NCBI RefSeq assembly: GCF_024448165.1
Contig: NZ_JAMOLN010000114.1
Span: forward strand, 1 to 33,356
Source: Streptomyces longispororuber
GTDB taxonomy: Bacteria; Actinomycetota; Actinomycetes; Streptomycetales; Streptomycetaceae
DNA: 33,356 nt
Direction: 5' to 3'
Shown here: positions 16,290-23,572 of the stretch, in pieces
Layout of the letters: every line of letters begins with the position of its first letter
How positions within the stretch are numbered: the stretch's first letter is position 1
Notes under the pieces: model-generated
What the model saw: only the letters and a program-made list of their open reading frames with translations
What the model was told of the DNA's origin: nothing
Databases searched by the model: none
Program-made: the position numbers and the translations under genes

Positions 16290-17596
16290 CCGGCGGCCCC
16301 GAAGGCGTCGTCCATCTTCCGCGCCGCGTCACCGGAGGCGGCCTTCACGTCCTTACGTCCGCTGACGATCTCCTGGAACATGGTCGGCAGGACGAGCGAG
16401 GCGTCGATCTTGGCCCAGGCCGGCGAGGCGGGCACGAACTTGGCGCCGGCGCCGAGGGTCTTCACGAACGGCGCGACGAACGGCTCCTTCTTCGCGACCT
16501 CGTCCCGCACGTCGGTGTAGGTGGGCAGGAACCCCATGCCGGCGAAGAGTTCGCGCTGGGTGTCCTTCCCGGCGAGCTGCTTCATGAGGTCGACGGCGAG
16601 GGTGCGGTGCGAGGTGCTCCTGAGCACACCGATGTTGTTGCCGCCGGCGAACGCGGGCGCGATCTCCCCCGCCTTCACCCCCGGCAGCGGCACGACGGCG
16701 TACTTCCCCTTCACCTTGCCGTCCTCCATGGCCTGGTGGCTGAAGTCGCCGCCGATCGCCATGGCGGCCTTGCCCGCGGCGAAGGCGGTGACGGTGTCGT
16801 TGCCGCCCATGGCGGCGCACTTGGCGGCGGGACAGTTGGTGTCGCCGAAGAGGGACGTGTAGGCCTTGATGCCCTTCCGCGCGGCGGGACTGTCGATCGC
16901 GGAGACGTACCCGTCGCCCTTCTCGTCGGCGAGTTCACCGCCGTTGGCCCAGATGAAGGGCATCGCGCCGTAGGTGTACGCGCCGCCGACGGCGAGTCCG
17001 TACAGCTCGGGACGCACCTTGTGGATCTTCCGGGCGGTGGCGACGAGTTCGGCCTGGGTCTTCGGGACGTCGACGCCCAGCTGCTCGAAGACGTCGGTCC
17101 GGTAGTAGAGGGCTCGGACGCCGACGAAGTACGGGGCGCCGTAGACCTTGCCGTCGACGGTGACGGACTGCTTGGCGGTCGGGTCCGTCTGGGCGGCCTC
17201 GTCCCAGGCCGCGAACTCCTTCGTCACGTCCGCGAGTCCGCCGTCCTTCACGTACCCGGCGGTGTCGGTGTTGCCGTACTCGATGACGTCGGGCGCGCTC
17301 TTCGGGTCGTTGAAGGCGGCCTTGATCTTCTCGGCGCGGGTCTCGACGGGGATGTACTCGACCTTCACCTTCGCCCCGTCGTGCGCCTTCTCGAAGGCGG
17401 TGACGGTCTCGTCGACGACCTGCTTCTTGGGCGCGTTGTTGACCTCCTGGAAGAGCCAGACGCGCAGGGTGCCGCTCTTCTCGTCGTCGGCGGAGCCGCT
17501 GTTGTCGGAGGTGCCGGGGGCGCAGGCGGTGGCCGCCAGGACAAGTGCCGCGAGGGGGACGGCGGTTCGTGCGGCGAACGTACGGGGGTGGTTCAT
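16286..17596 (-). CDS. sugar ABC transporter substrate-binding lipoprotein (436 aa)
   Basis: Family-1 extracellular solute-binding protein anchored to the membrane. Signal peptide residues 1-24 end in a lipobox-like AATA before Cys25 (the -3 Ala is slightly unusual but common in Streptomyces). The mature protein starts with an acidic linker, then TLRVWLFQEV and the alternating a/b pattern of maltose-type binding proteins. An ATG with GGAGG eight bases upstream fixes the start. It is first in the operon with two permeases and a GH20 hexosaminidase, so the ligand is probably a GlcNAc- or GalNAc-containing oligosaccharide; the exact sugar cannot be read from the sequence. Regulation: see the palindromes upstream. 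Confidence 0.93.
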   Translation of the reverse strand: MNHPRTFAARTAVPLAALVLAATACAPGTSDNSGSADDEKSGTLRVWLFQEVNNAPKKQVVDETVTAFEKAHDGAKVKVEYIPVETRAEKIKAAFNDPKSAPDVIEYGNTDTAGYVKDGGLADVTKEFAAWDEAAQTDPTAKQSVTVDGKVYGAPYFVGVRALYYRTDVFEQLGVDVPKTQAELVATARKIHKVRPELYGLAVGGAYTYGAMPFIWANGGELADEKGDGYVSAIDSPAARKGIKAYTSLFGDTNCPAAKCAAMGGNDTVTAFAAGKAAMAIGGDFSHQAMEDGKVKGKYAVVPLPGVKAGEIAPAFAGGNNIGVLRSTSHRTLAVDLMKQLAGKDTQRELFAGMGFLPTYTDVRDEVAKKEPFVAPFVKTLGAGAKFVPASPAWAKIDASLVLPTMFQEIVSGRKDVKAASGDAARKMDDAFGAAG

Positions 17597-17617
17597 CGGA
17601 AACGCCTCCGAAGTGTC

Positions 17618-17684
17618 GTTGCAACATACGCAATGGGGGTTTCGCTCTGCACAACACGACGGAGGCTAAAAGGACTGGACCAGT
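17618..17684. promoter_or_regulatory. operator-like palindromes upstream of the sugar-import operon
   Basis: Two short perfect palindromes lie in front of the binding-protein gene: GTTGCAAC (17618-17625) and ACTGGACCAGT (17674-17684). The second looks like a dre site (consensus ACTGGTCTAGACCAGT, bound by the GlcNAc regulator DasR) that lacks the central bases, so it is at best a related GntR-type site. GTTGCAAC could be part of a LacI-family operator. No regulator gene is adjacent. Confidence 0.35.
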
Positions 17685-17712
17685 GAGCGCAATGGTTTAC
17701 GAAGCACAAAAA

Positions 17713-17750
17713 GAGGCCCCTGGTGCGCGCATCAGCGCACCAGGGGCCTC
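17713..17750 (-). terminator. strong rho-independent terminator after the DUF3039 gene
   Basis: Perfect 16-bp inverted repeat (GAGGCCCCTGGTGCGC and its complement) with a 6-base loop. On the - strand it is followed directly by TTTTTGTG, so it ends transcription of the DUF3039 gene 53 bases after its stop. It may also block readthrough into the sugar operon. Confidence 0.88.
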
Positions 17751-17802
17751 ACAGAAGACCTCGCCCGGGAGGCCACACAGGAGACAGGAAAGGGGGGTGG
17801 GG

Positions 17803-18093
17803 CTACTTCTTCCCGCCGTCCTTGCCACCGTCCTTGTCGCCACCGGCGCCCATGGACTCGTAGATCTCCTTGCACATGGGACAGACGGGATACTTCTTCG
17901 GGTCACGGCCCGGCACCCACACCTTGCCGCAGAGCGCGACCACAGGCGTCCCGTCCAGCGCGCTCGCCATGATCTTGTCCTTCTGGACATAGTGGGCGAA
18001 GCGCTCGTGATCGCCGTCGCCGTGCGACGTCTGCGGCGTCGGCTCTACGAGGGTCCCCGTACCTGTCCCGCGCTCGGGCTCAAGAGTGCTCAT
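17803..18093 (-). CDS. DUF3039 family protein with Cys cluster (96 aa)
   Basis: Small conserved actinobacterial protein of unknown function (DUF3039). After a flexible start, the domain contains HERFAHYVQKDKI and then ALCGKVWVPGRDPKKYPVCPMCKEIYE. The Cys (C-G-K-x-W) and C-P-x-C are consistent with a zinc-ribbon-like site. The tail is Gly/Asp/Lys repeats. The start MSTLEPERG at 18093 is preferred from family memory; an in-frame ATG three codons upstream (18102) is also possible, and neither has a clear ribosome site, so the mRNA may be leaderless. It stands alone between its terminator and the YqgE gene. Confidence 0.85.
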   Translation of the reverse strand: MSTLEPERGTGTGTLVEPTPQTSHGDGDHERFAHYVQKDKIMASALDGTPVVALCGKVWVPGRDPKKYPVCPMCKEIYESMGAGGDKDGGKDGGKK

Positions 18094-18117
18094 GGAGCCC
18101 AAGGGTACTGAAACCCG

Positions 18118-18687
18118 TCAGTTGAGCGAAGGGTCGTCCGGATACGTCGCCACCATCGCCAGTTCGCTGCGCTGGCGGCGCAGGACCGCGCGCCACAGAC
18201 CCTCGGGCCGGGTGGCGGAGACATCACCGGGCTCCGACTCGACGACGTACCAGGCGCCCTCGGTCAGCTCGTCCTCCAACTGGCCGGGCCCCCAGCCCGA
18301 GTACCCCGCGAAGATCCGCAGACTGCCGAGCGCGGCGGCCAGCAGCTCCGGCGGCGCCTCCAGGTCGACGAGACCGATCGCGCCGTGCACGCGGCGCCAC
18401 CCGAGGGGGGCCGCCTCCAGCGAGTCCCCAGGGATCACGGCGACGCCGAGCGCGGAGTCGAGGGAGACGGGACCGCCCTGGAAGACGACGCCCGGCTCAC
18501 CGGCCAGCTCGCCCCAGCCCTCCAGGATGTCCCCGACGTCCACCGGGGTCGGCCGGTTGAGCACCACGCCGAGCGAGCCCTCCTCGTCGTGGTCGAGGAG
18601 CAGCACGACCGCCCGGTCGAAATTCGGGTCCGCGAGGGCGGGTGTGGCCACGAGCAGCCGCCCTGTGAGCGAGGACACCTCGGTCAT
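18118..18687 (-). CDS. YqgE/AlgH family protein (189 aa)
   Basis: Member of the widespread YqgE/AlgH (DUF179) family, whose biochemical role is unknown. Typical signatures are present: LTGRLLVATPAL at the start, LGVVLNRP, VFQGGPV and the GYSGWGPGQLE motif. Length is normal for the family. The start MTEVSSLTG at 18687 is the usual one; MSAMTEV at 18696 is an alternative. It ends only about 25 bases before the DUF3039 gene, so the two could be co-transcribed. It is divergent from murA across a 253-base gap. Confidence 0.9.
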   Translation of the reverse strand: MTEVSSLTGRLLVATPALADPNFDRAVVLLLDHDEEGSLGVVLNRPTPVDVGDILEGWGELAGEPGVVFQGGPVSLDSALGVAVIPGDSLEAAPLGWRRVHGAIGLVDLEAPPELLAAALGSLRIFAGYSGWGPGQLEDELTEGAWYVVESEPGDVSATRPEGLWRAVLRRQRSELAMVATYPDDPSLN

Positions 18688-18940
18688 GGCAGACATGATC
18701 CCGCATCTTCCCGCCGCACGGGGAGCCAAGCGTAAGAACCGCATGAATGCAGCTCAGCGCGCATGGAAGCGGAAGGGGCGCACGCCCGCCCGACGGTCAC
18801 CCCATGTGCCCGATTCGGAACGGTTCGTGTTGTAGCGAAGTCATGACGGTTCCCTGCGTCCTCGGGCTTACGGAGCAGGGGGAGGCGGCCCTTACCCTTG
18901 TCCCTTGGCCCCCTGCCCACCTCATCGGAACGCGAGATTC

Positions 18941-20281
18941 ATGACCGTCACCGACGATGTACTGCTTGTCCACGGCGGAACCCCGCTGGAGGGCGAGATC
19001 CGTGTCCGCGGCGCCAAGAACCTGGTGCCCAAGGCCATGGTCGCGGCCCTCCTCGGCAGCGCTCCGAGCCGGCTGCGCAATGTCCCGGACATCCGCGACG
19101 TCCGCGTCGTACGCGGTCTGCTGCAGCTGCACGGTGTGACGGTCCGCCCCGGCGAGGAGCCGGGCGAGCTGGTGATGGACCCCTCGCACGTGGAGTCGGC
19201 GAACGTGGCCGACATCGACGCGCACGCCGGGTCCTCCCGCATCCCGATCCTCCTGTGCGGGCCGCTCCTGCACCGCCTCGGCCACGCCTTCATCCCGGGC
19301 CTCGGCGGCTGCGACATCGGCGGCCGGCCGATCGACTTCCACTTCGAGGTGCTCCGCCAGTTCGGCGCGACCATCGAGAAGCGCGCGGACGGCCAGTACC
19401 TGGAGGCCCCGCAGCGGCTGCGCGGCACCAAGATCCGTCTCCCCTACCCCTCCGTGGGCGCCACCGAGCAGGTCCTGCTCACGGCCGTCCTCGCCGAGGG
19501 CGTCACGGAGCTCTCGAACGCGGCCGTCGAGCCGGAGATCGAGGACCTGATCTGCGTCCTGCAGAAAATGGGCGCGATCATCGCGATGGACACCGACCGC
19601 ACCATCCGCATCACCGGTGTGGACAAGCTCGGCGGCTACACGCACCGCGCGCTCTCCGACCGCCTGGAGGCGGCGTCCTGGGCGTCGGCTGCGCTCGCGA
19701 CCGAGGGCAACATCTACGTGCGCGGCGCCCAGCAGCGCTCGATGATGACGTTCCTCAACACGTACCGGAAGGTCGGCGGCGCCTTCGAGATCGACGACGA
19801 GGGCATCCGCTTCTGGCACCCCGGCGGCCAGTTGAAGTCCATCGCGCTGGAGACGGACGTCCACCCCGGTTTCCAGACGGACTGGCAGCAGCCGCTCGTC
19901 GTGGCGCTCACGCAGGCCACGGGCCTGTCGATCGTCCACGAGACGGTCTACGAGTCCCGCCTCGGCTTCACCTCCGCGCTCAACCAGATGGGCGCGCACA
20001 TCCAGCTCTACCGCGAGTGCCTGGGCGGCTCCGACTGCCGCTTCGGCCAGCGCAACTTCCTGCACTCGGCCGTCGTTTCGGGCCCGACCAAGCTGGAGGG
20101 CGCCGACCTGGTCATCCCCGACCTGCGCGGCGGCTTCTCGTACCTGATCGCGGCCCTCGCCGCGCAGGGCACGTCCCGGGTGCACGGCATCGACCTGATC
20201 AACCGCGGTTACGAGAACTTCATGGAGAAGCTCGTTGAACTCGGCGCGAAGGTTGAGCTTCCGGGCAAGGCGCTGGGCTGA
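18941..20281 (+). CDS. murA: UDP-N-acetylglucosamine 1-carboxyvinyltransferase MurA (446 aa)
   Basis: First committed step of peptidoglycan synthesis in the cytoplasm: transfers enolpyruvate from PEP to UDP-GlcNAc. It has the EPSP-synthase fold with the conserved GAKN (Lys26) and the active-site loop cysteine Cys124 in GLGGCDIGGRP. The latter is the residue alkylated by fosfomycin and replaced by Asp in mycobacteria, so this enzyme is of the fosfomycin-sensitive type. Length matches the family, with a few residues more than E. coli MurA. The start is the ATG at 18941 (MTVTDDVLLVHGG). It is followed by a hairpin terminator and stands as its own unit. Confidence 0.96.
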   Translation: MTVTDDVLLVHGGTPLEGEIRVRGAKNLVPKAMVAALLGSAPSRLRNVPDIRDVRVVRGLLQLHGVTVRPGEEPGELVMDPSHVESANVADIDAHAGSSRIPILLCGPLLHRLGHAFIPGLGGCDIGGRPIDFHFEVLRQFGATIEKRADGQYLEAPQRLRGTKIRLPYPSVGATEQVLLTAVLAEGVTELSNAAVEPEIEDLICVLQKMGAIIAMDTDRTIRITGVDKLGGYTHRALSDRLEAASWASAALATEGNIYVRGAQQRSMMTFLNTYRKVGGAFEIDDEGIRFWHPGGQLKSIALETDVHPGFQTDWQQPLVVALTQATGLSIVHETVYESRLGFTSALNQMGAHIQLYRECLGGSDCRFGQRNFLHSAVVSGPTKLEGADLVIPDLRGGFSYLIAALAAQGTSRVHGIDLINRGYENFMEKLVELGAKVELPGKALG

Positions 20282-20304
20282 GCGCCCTTCTGATTGCGTA
20301 CGTT

Positions 20305-20338
20305 GACGGGGCCGTCCGGGACACCGGGCGGCCCCGTC
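20305..20338 (+). terminator. murA terminator hairpin
   Basis: A 15-bp stem (GACGGGGCCGTCCGG against CCGGGCGGCCCCGTC, one G-T pair) with a 4-base loop, 24 bases after the murA stop. There is no T-run. Confidence 0.75.
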
Positions 20339-20360
20339 GTCGTAGAGCCCGAGAGTCGCC

Positions 20361-20993
20361 ATGATCCAACTGCCCCGCCCCGCCGCGCTCCTGACCGACA
20401 TGGACGGCACGCTCGTCGACTCCGAGCGGGCCTGGCTCGCCGTCGTGGCCCGGCTGCTGCCCGGCCGGGACGGGCTCGACGCGTACGCGGGCCTCACGAT
20501 CCGGGACGCCGCGCGCCGGCTCGTCGACGAGGGCCGCACGGATCTCCCGTACGAGGACGCGGCCGCCTTCCTCGACCGGGAGTTCACGGCGGCCGTGGCC
20601 GCCGGTGTGCGGCTGCAGCCAGGCGCTCTGCGGCTGTTGGACGGGGCGCGGGCCCTCGGCGTCCCTGTGGCGCTCGTGACGGCTTCTGAGCGGCACGTGG
20701 CCGAGCTGGTGGTGAAGTCCCTGGGGGCCGAGCGGTTCACGGTGCTCGTGACGAACGGCGACACGGAGCGCGGCAAGCCGCATCCCGACCCGTACCTGGC
20801 CGCGGCTCGGGCGCTCGGGGCGGCGCCGTCGGACTGTCTCGCCGTGGAGGACACGCCCACGGGGGCCGCGGCTGCGCTCTCCGCGGGGTGCCGGTTGCTG
20901 GCGGTCCCGTCGGTTCCGGGCATCGCACCCGGGCCCCGTACGACGGTCGTCGGGACGTTGGCGGACGTGACGCTCGCGCATCTGCCGGGCTGA
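20361..20993 (+). CDS. HAD-family phosphatase (210 aa)
   Basis: Haloacid dehalogenase-type hydrolase, beta-phosphoglucomutase-like subgroup, cytoplasmic. Motif I is DMDGTLVDSE (residues 13-22, nucleophile Asp13 and acid Asp15), motif II Thr/Ser in LVTAS, motif III Lys in GKPHPDPY, and motif IV VEDTPTGAAAA. A helical cap lies between motifs I and II. Likely substrate is a sugar phosphate or other small phosphate ester; it cannot be narrowed down. The ATG at 20361 follows a weak ribosome site. It lies on the same strand as murA but is separated by the hairpin terminator. Confidence 0.92.
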   Translation: MIQLPRPAALLTDMDGTLVDSERAWLAVVARLLPGRDGLDAYAGLTIRDAARRLVDEGRTDLPYEDAAAFLDREFTAAVAAGVRLQPGALRLLDGARALGVPVALVTASERHVAELVVKSLGAERFTVLVTNGDTERGKPHPDPYLAAARALGAAPSDCLAVEDTPTGAAAALSAGCRLLAVPSVPGIAPGPRTTVVGTLADVTLAHLPG

Positions 20994-21027
20994 CGATTCG
21001 CCGGCGCCTGCGGGCCGGTGGGGCTTC

Positions 21028-21125
21028 TCGCGCAGTTCCCCGCGCCCCTGAAAGCTGCGGCTCCGCCGCGCTTTCCCCTGGAGGCGCACGGAGTGCGCCT
21101 TTCAGGGGCGCGGGGAACTGCGCGA
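21028..21125. repeat. Streptomyces-type intergenic inverted repeat (TTCCCCGCGCCCCTGA type) with two inner hairpins
   Basis: A perfect 27-bp inverted repeat (21028-21054 against 21099-21125; core CAGTTCCCCGCGCCCCTGA) encloses two further hairpins: GCGGC-TCC-GCCGC with AAAGC/GCTTT (21051-21074) and AGGCGCAC-GGA-GTGCGCCT (21082-21100). Folded, this gives a long stem with two arms. I recognise the core as a dispersed element found between genes in many Streptomyces genomes. It sits between the convergent HAD and HU genes. Confidence 0.8.
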
Positions 21126-21178
21126 CCAGCCACGACGAGACCCGCACCCGCCGACGCGAAAGAACCCCGCACACGCGA

Positions 21179-21210
21179 AAGCGGCCCCCCGGAAACCCAG
21201 GGGACCGCTT
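21179..21210 (-). terminator. HU gene terminator hairpin
   Basis: On the - strand AAGCGGTCCCC pairs with GGGGGGCCGCTT (one G-T pair), with a 9-10 base loop, starting 14 bases after the HU stop codon. Confidence 0.65.
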
Positions 21211-21223
21211 CCTCGCCTAAGAC

Positions 21224-21505
21224 TTACTTGCCCTTGGCGGCTTCCTTGAGCTTCGAGCCCGCGGAGACCTTCACGCTGTAACCGGCCGGGATGTTGATCG
21301 GCTCGCCGGTCTGCGGGTTACGAGCGGTGCGAGCGGCACGGTGGGTGCGCTCGAAGGTCAGGAAGCCGGGGATGGTGACCTTCTCGTCGCCCTTGGCAAC
21401 GATCTCGCCGACGGTCTCGGCGAACGCGGCCAGCACGGCGTCGGCGTCCTTGCGGGTCACCTCGGCGCGGTCGGCCAGCGCGGCCACCAGCTCACTGCGG
21501 TTCAT
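21224..21505 (-). CDS. hup: nucleoid-associated DNA-binding protein HU (93 aa)
   Basis: Canonical short HU that bends and compacts DNA as a dimer. MNRSELVAALADRA opens the family. GFLTFERTHRAARTARNPQTGEPI is the beta-arm region with the RNPQTGEPI tip that intercalates DNA, and KVSAGSKLKEA closes the domain. It lacks the long Lys/Ala-rich tail of the second Streptomyces HU type (HupS). The ATG is at 21505 with GGGAG seven bases upstream. It is single-gene, with its own terminator. The gene corresponds to hupA of S. coelicolor by neighbourhood (murA, malic enzyme), as far as I recall. Confidence 0.96.
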   Translation of the reverse strand: MNRSELVAALADRAEVTRKDADAVLAAFAETVGEIVAKGDEKVTIPGFLTFERTHRAARTARNPQTGEPINIPAGYSVKVSAGSKLKEAAKGK

Positions 21506-21806
21506 GTTTGTACTCCCGTGTTCTTCTTGCCGTTGAGGCGTGCCACGCGGCGGCAAGCCGCATGTTGGGCAACAGCGAAGCCGATGCTGCCAGGGTCTCG
21601 GTCAGGCCCAGGACCCGGGTCCGTCGTCCAGACCCTCGCGCCCGAAGACGCATCCTGCCCCCACCAGCGGCGGTAAAGCCAATCCGGCACCCGTGGGGGT
21701 CACACGGACAGCGCCACCACCGGGGGCGGAACGGCCCTAGGGGGGCCTGCTTCCCGGCCACCCTAGAGGGCCCGGAAGGGCCCCGCATTCCGCGACGCGC
21801 CGGGCC
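21506..21806. other. intergenic region upstream of the HU gene
   Basis: About 300 bases holding the HU promoter and leader plus the end of the malic enzyme transcript. It contains a perfect 12-bp palindrome GGACCCGGGTCC (21611-21622) and small hairpins, but I cannot place a convincing -35/-10 pair. I see no gene here. Confidence 0.45.
21768..21783 (-). terminator. possible malic enzyme terminator
   Basis: Hairpin GGGCCC-GGAA-GGGCCC starting 24 bases after the malic enzyme stop. The stem is only 6 bp and there is no T-run. Confidence 0.4.
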
Positions 21807-23240
21807 TCAGGCGGTCGTGGTCCCCGTCACAGCCACTCCGGCCGCCTTCGCGGCGTTGCGCACGGCGCCGGCCACGGCGCCCGCGACCTTGTCGTTGAAG
21901 ACGCTCGGAATGATGTAGTTCGGGTTGAGCTCGTCCTCGCTGACGACGTCGGCCAGGGCGGTCGCCGCGGCCAGCATCATCTCCGTGTTGACCGTACGCG
22001 ACTGGGCGTCGAGCAGGCCGCGGAAGACGCCCGGGAAGACGAGGACGTTGTTGATCTGGTTCGGGAAGTCGGAGCGTCCCGTGGCCACGACGGCCGCCGT
22101 CTCACGGGCGATCGCCGGGTCGACCTCCGGGTCCGGGTTCGCGAGCGCGAACACGATGGCGCCGTCGGCCATGGCCGCGACGTCGTCGCCGTTCAGCACG
22201 TTCGGGGCCGAGACGCCGATGAAGACGTCCGCGCCGACGACGGCCTCCTTGAGGGTGCCGGTCAGGCTCTCGGGGTTGGTGTTGTCGGCGATCCAGCGCA
22301 GCGGCGATTCGCTGTCCGCGCCCACCAGGTCCTCGCGGTCGGCGTGCACGACGCCGTGGATGTCGGCCACGACCGCGTTCTTGACGCCCGCCGCGAGCAG
22401 CAGCTTGAGGATCGCGGTACCGGCGGCGCCGGCACCCGACATGACGACCCGAATGTCCCCAATCGCCTTGCCCGCGACGCGAAGTGCGTTGGTCAGGGCG
22501 GCGAGGACGACGATGGCGGTGCCGTGCTGGTCGTCGTGGAAGACCGGGATGTCGAGGGCCTCGCGCAGCCGGGCCTCGATCTCGAAGCAGCGCGGCGCGG
22601 AGATGTCCTCCAGGTTGATGCCCGCGAAGCCGGGGGCGATCGCCTTGACGATCTCGACGATGGCGTCGGTGTCCTGGGTGTCCAGGCAGATCGGCCAGGC
22701 ATCGATGTCGGCGAACCGCTTGAAGAGGGCCGCCTTGCCCTCCATGACCGGCATGGCGGCCATCGGGCCGATGTTGCCCAGGCCGAGGACCGCGGAGCCG
22801 TCCGTCACGACCGCAACGGTGTTGCGCTTGATCGTGAGGCGGCGGGCGTCCTCGGGGTTCTCGGCGATCGCCATGCAGACGCGGGCCACACCCGGCGTGT
22901 AGACCATGGACAGGTCGTCACGGTTGCGGATGGGGTGCTTGGACTGCATCTCGATCTTGCCGCCGAGGTGCATCAGGAACGTACGGTCGGAGACCTTTCC
23001 GAGCGTCACGCCCTCGATGCCGCGCAGTTCCTCGACGATCTGGTCCGCGTGGGACGTCGAGGTGGCCGCGATCGTGACGTCGATCCGGAGCTTCTCGTGG
23101 CCGGAAGCGGTGACGTCGAGGCCGGTCACCGAGCCTCCGGAGGACTCCACGGCGGTGGTGAGCTGCGAGACAGCGGTTCCGCTCGCGGGCACCTCCAACC
23201 GGACCGTCATCGAGTAGGAGACGCTGGGCGCCGTTGCCAT
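21807..23240 (-). CDS. malic enzyme with N-terminal ACT domain (477 aa)
   Basis: Oxidative decarboxylation of malate to pyruvate and CO2, feeding pyruvate and acetyl-CoA from the TCA cycle. Residues about 8-85 form an ACT-type regulatory domain, often a site for small-molecule control. The catalytic part shows Tyr114 in MVYTPGVAR, Lys169 in EGKAALFK, metal ligands Glu211-Asp212 (LEDISAP) and Asp236-Asp237 (FHDDQHGTA), and the dinucleotide loop SGAGAAG (268-274). By neighbourhood it matches the NAD-dependent enzyme SCO2951 (from memory); cofactor choice cannot be proved here. The ATG has GAGGAAG six bases upstream. A palindrome at 23326-23342 may be an operator. Confidence 0.94.
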   Translation of the reverse strand: MATAPSVSYSMTVRLEVPASGTAVSQLTTAVESSGGSVTGLDVTASGHEKLRIDVTIAATSTSHADQIVEELRGIEGVTLGKVSDRTFLMHLGGKIEMQSKHPIRNRDDLSMVYTPGVARVCMAIAENPEDARRLTIKRNTVAVVTDGSAVLGLGNIGPMAAMPVMEGKAALFKRFADIDAWPICLDTQDTDAIVEIVKAIAPGFAGINLEDISAPRCFEIEARLREALDIPVFHDDQHGTAIVVLAALTNALRVAGKAIGDIRVVMSGAGAAGTAILKLLLAAGVKNAVVADIHGVVHADREDLVGADSESPLRWIADNTNPESLTGTLKEAVVGADVFIGVSAPNVLNGDDVAAMADGAIVFALANPDPEVDPAIARETAAVVATGRSDFPNQINNVLVFPGVFRGLLDAQSRTVNTEMMLAAATALADVVSEDELNPNYIIPSVFNDKVAGAVAGAVRNAAKAAGVAVTGTTTA

Positions 23241-23325
23241 GGCCGACTTCCTCTGCTTTCACCGTGTAGCTGTTGCCGTCCGATGGTCGCACCTACCGGT
23301 GAGTACGTGGTAGCCGCATCGGATT

Positions 23326-23342
23326 GTGAACCTTACGTTCAC
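23326..23342. promoter_or_regulatory. palindromic operator candidate upstream of malic enzyme
   Basis: GTGAAC-CTTAC-GTTCAC, a perfect 6+5+6 inverted repeat of A/T-rich character in a G/C-rich setting, 86 bases upstream of the malic enzyme start. Size and symmetry suit a dimeric repressor; the factor is unknown. Confidence 0.4.
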
Positions 23343-23393
23343 CGCGCTTTCGGAAACTGACTTCCACCATACGAGAAGTTGGGGGAAACAGAA

Positions 23394-23427
23394 AGAGGCC
23401 CACGTCACCGAAGTGACGTGGGCCTCT
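23394..23427 (-). terminator. helD rho-independent terminator with UUCG tetraloop
   Basis: A perfect 15-bp stem (AGAGGCCCACGTCAC and complement) closes a C(UUCG)G tetraloop on the - strand and is followed by TTTCTGTTT. A strong factor-independent terminator for helD, about 145 bases after its stop. Confidence 0.85.
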
Positions 23428-23572
23428 CCACGCTAGCGACACCGACCCGCCATGCTCGCCTCGCGGCAAGTGGTCCCTCTGAGGGACGAAGGTTGGGCCC
23501 GGGGGCTTGGATCGAGCCGGTGCCGTCATCAACGGTAACACCGGCTGCTGCGGACACAAGGGCCCGTCGCCC

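Larger units (their letters stand above)
23241..23572. other. intergenic region between helD and malic enzyme
   Basis: Contains, from right to left on the transcribed (-) strand: a nested hairpin (AGCCGGTG/CACCGGCT, 23515-23546), the helD terminator (23394-23427), a perfect palindrome (23326-23342) and the malic enzyme start. No ORF is convincing. It could hide a structured 3' UTR or small RNA. Confidence 0.5.

Noticed and set aside
17674..17684. Full DasR (dre) site upstream of the sugar operon
   Set aside because: The central bases of the consensus are missing, so it is reported only as an unspecified palindrome.
18743..18835. Possible 30-aa basic peptide (MNAAQRAWKRKGR...) between yqgE and murA
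   Set aside because: G/C at third codon positions is only about 70%, there is no ribosome site, and part of the longer frame overlaps the yqgE start. Not supported.
23498..23518. GGGGGCTTGG near the helD 3' end, resembling the start of a rifamycin-associated element
   Set aside because: Only the first half resembles the element, there is no palindrome, and it is downstream of helD rather than in its promoter.
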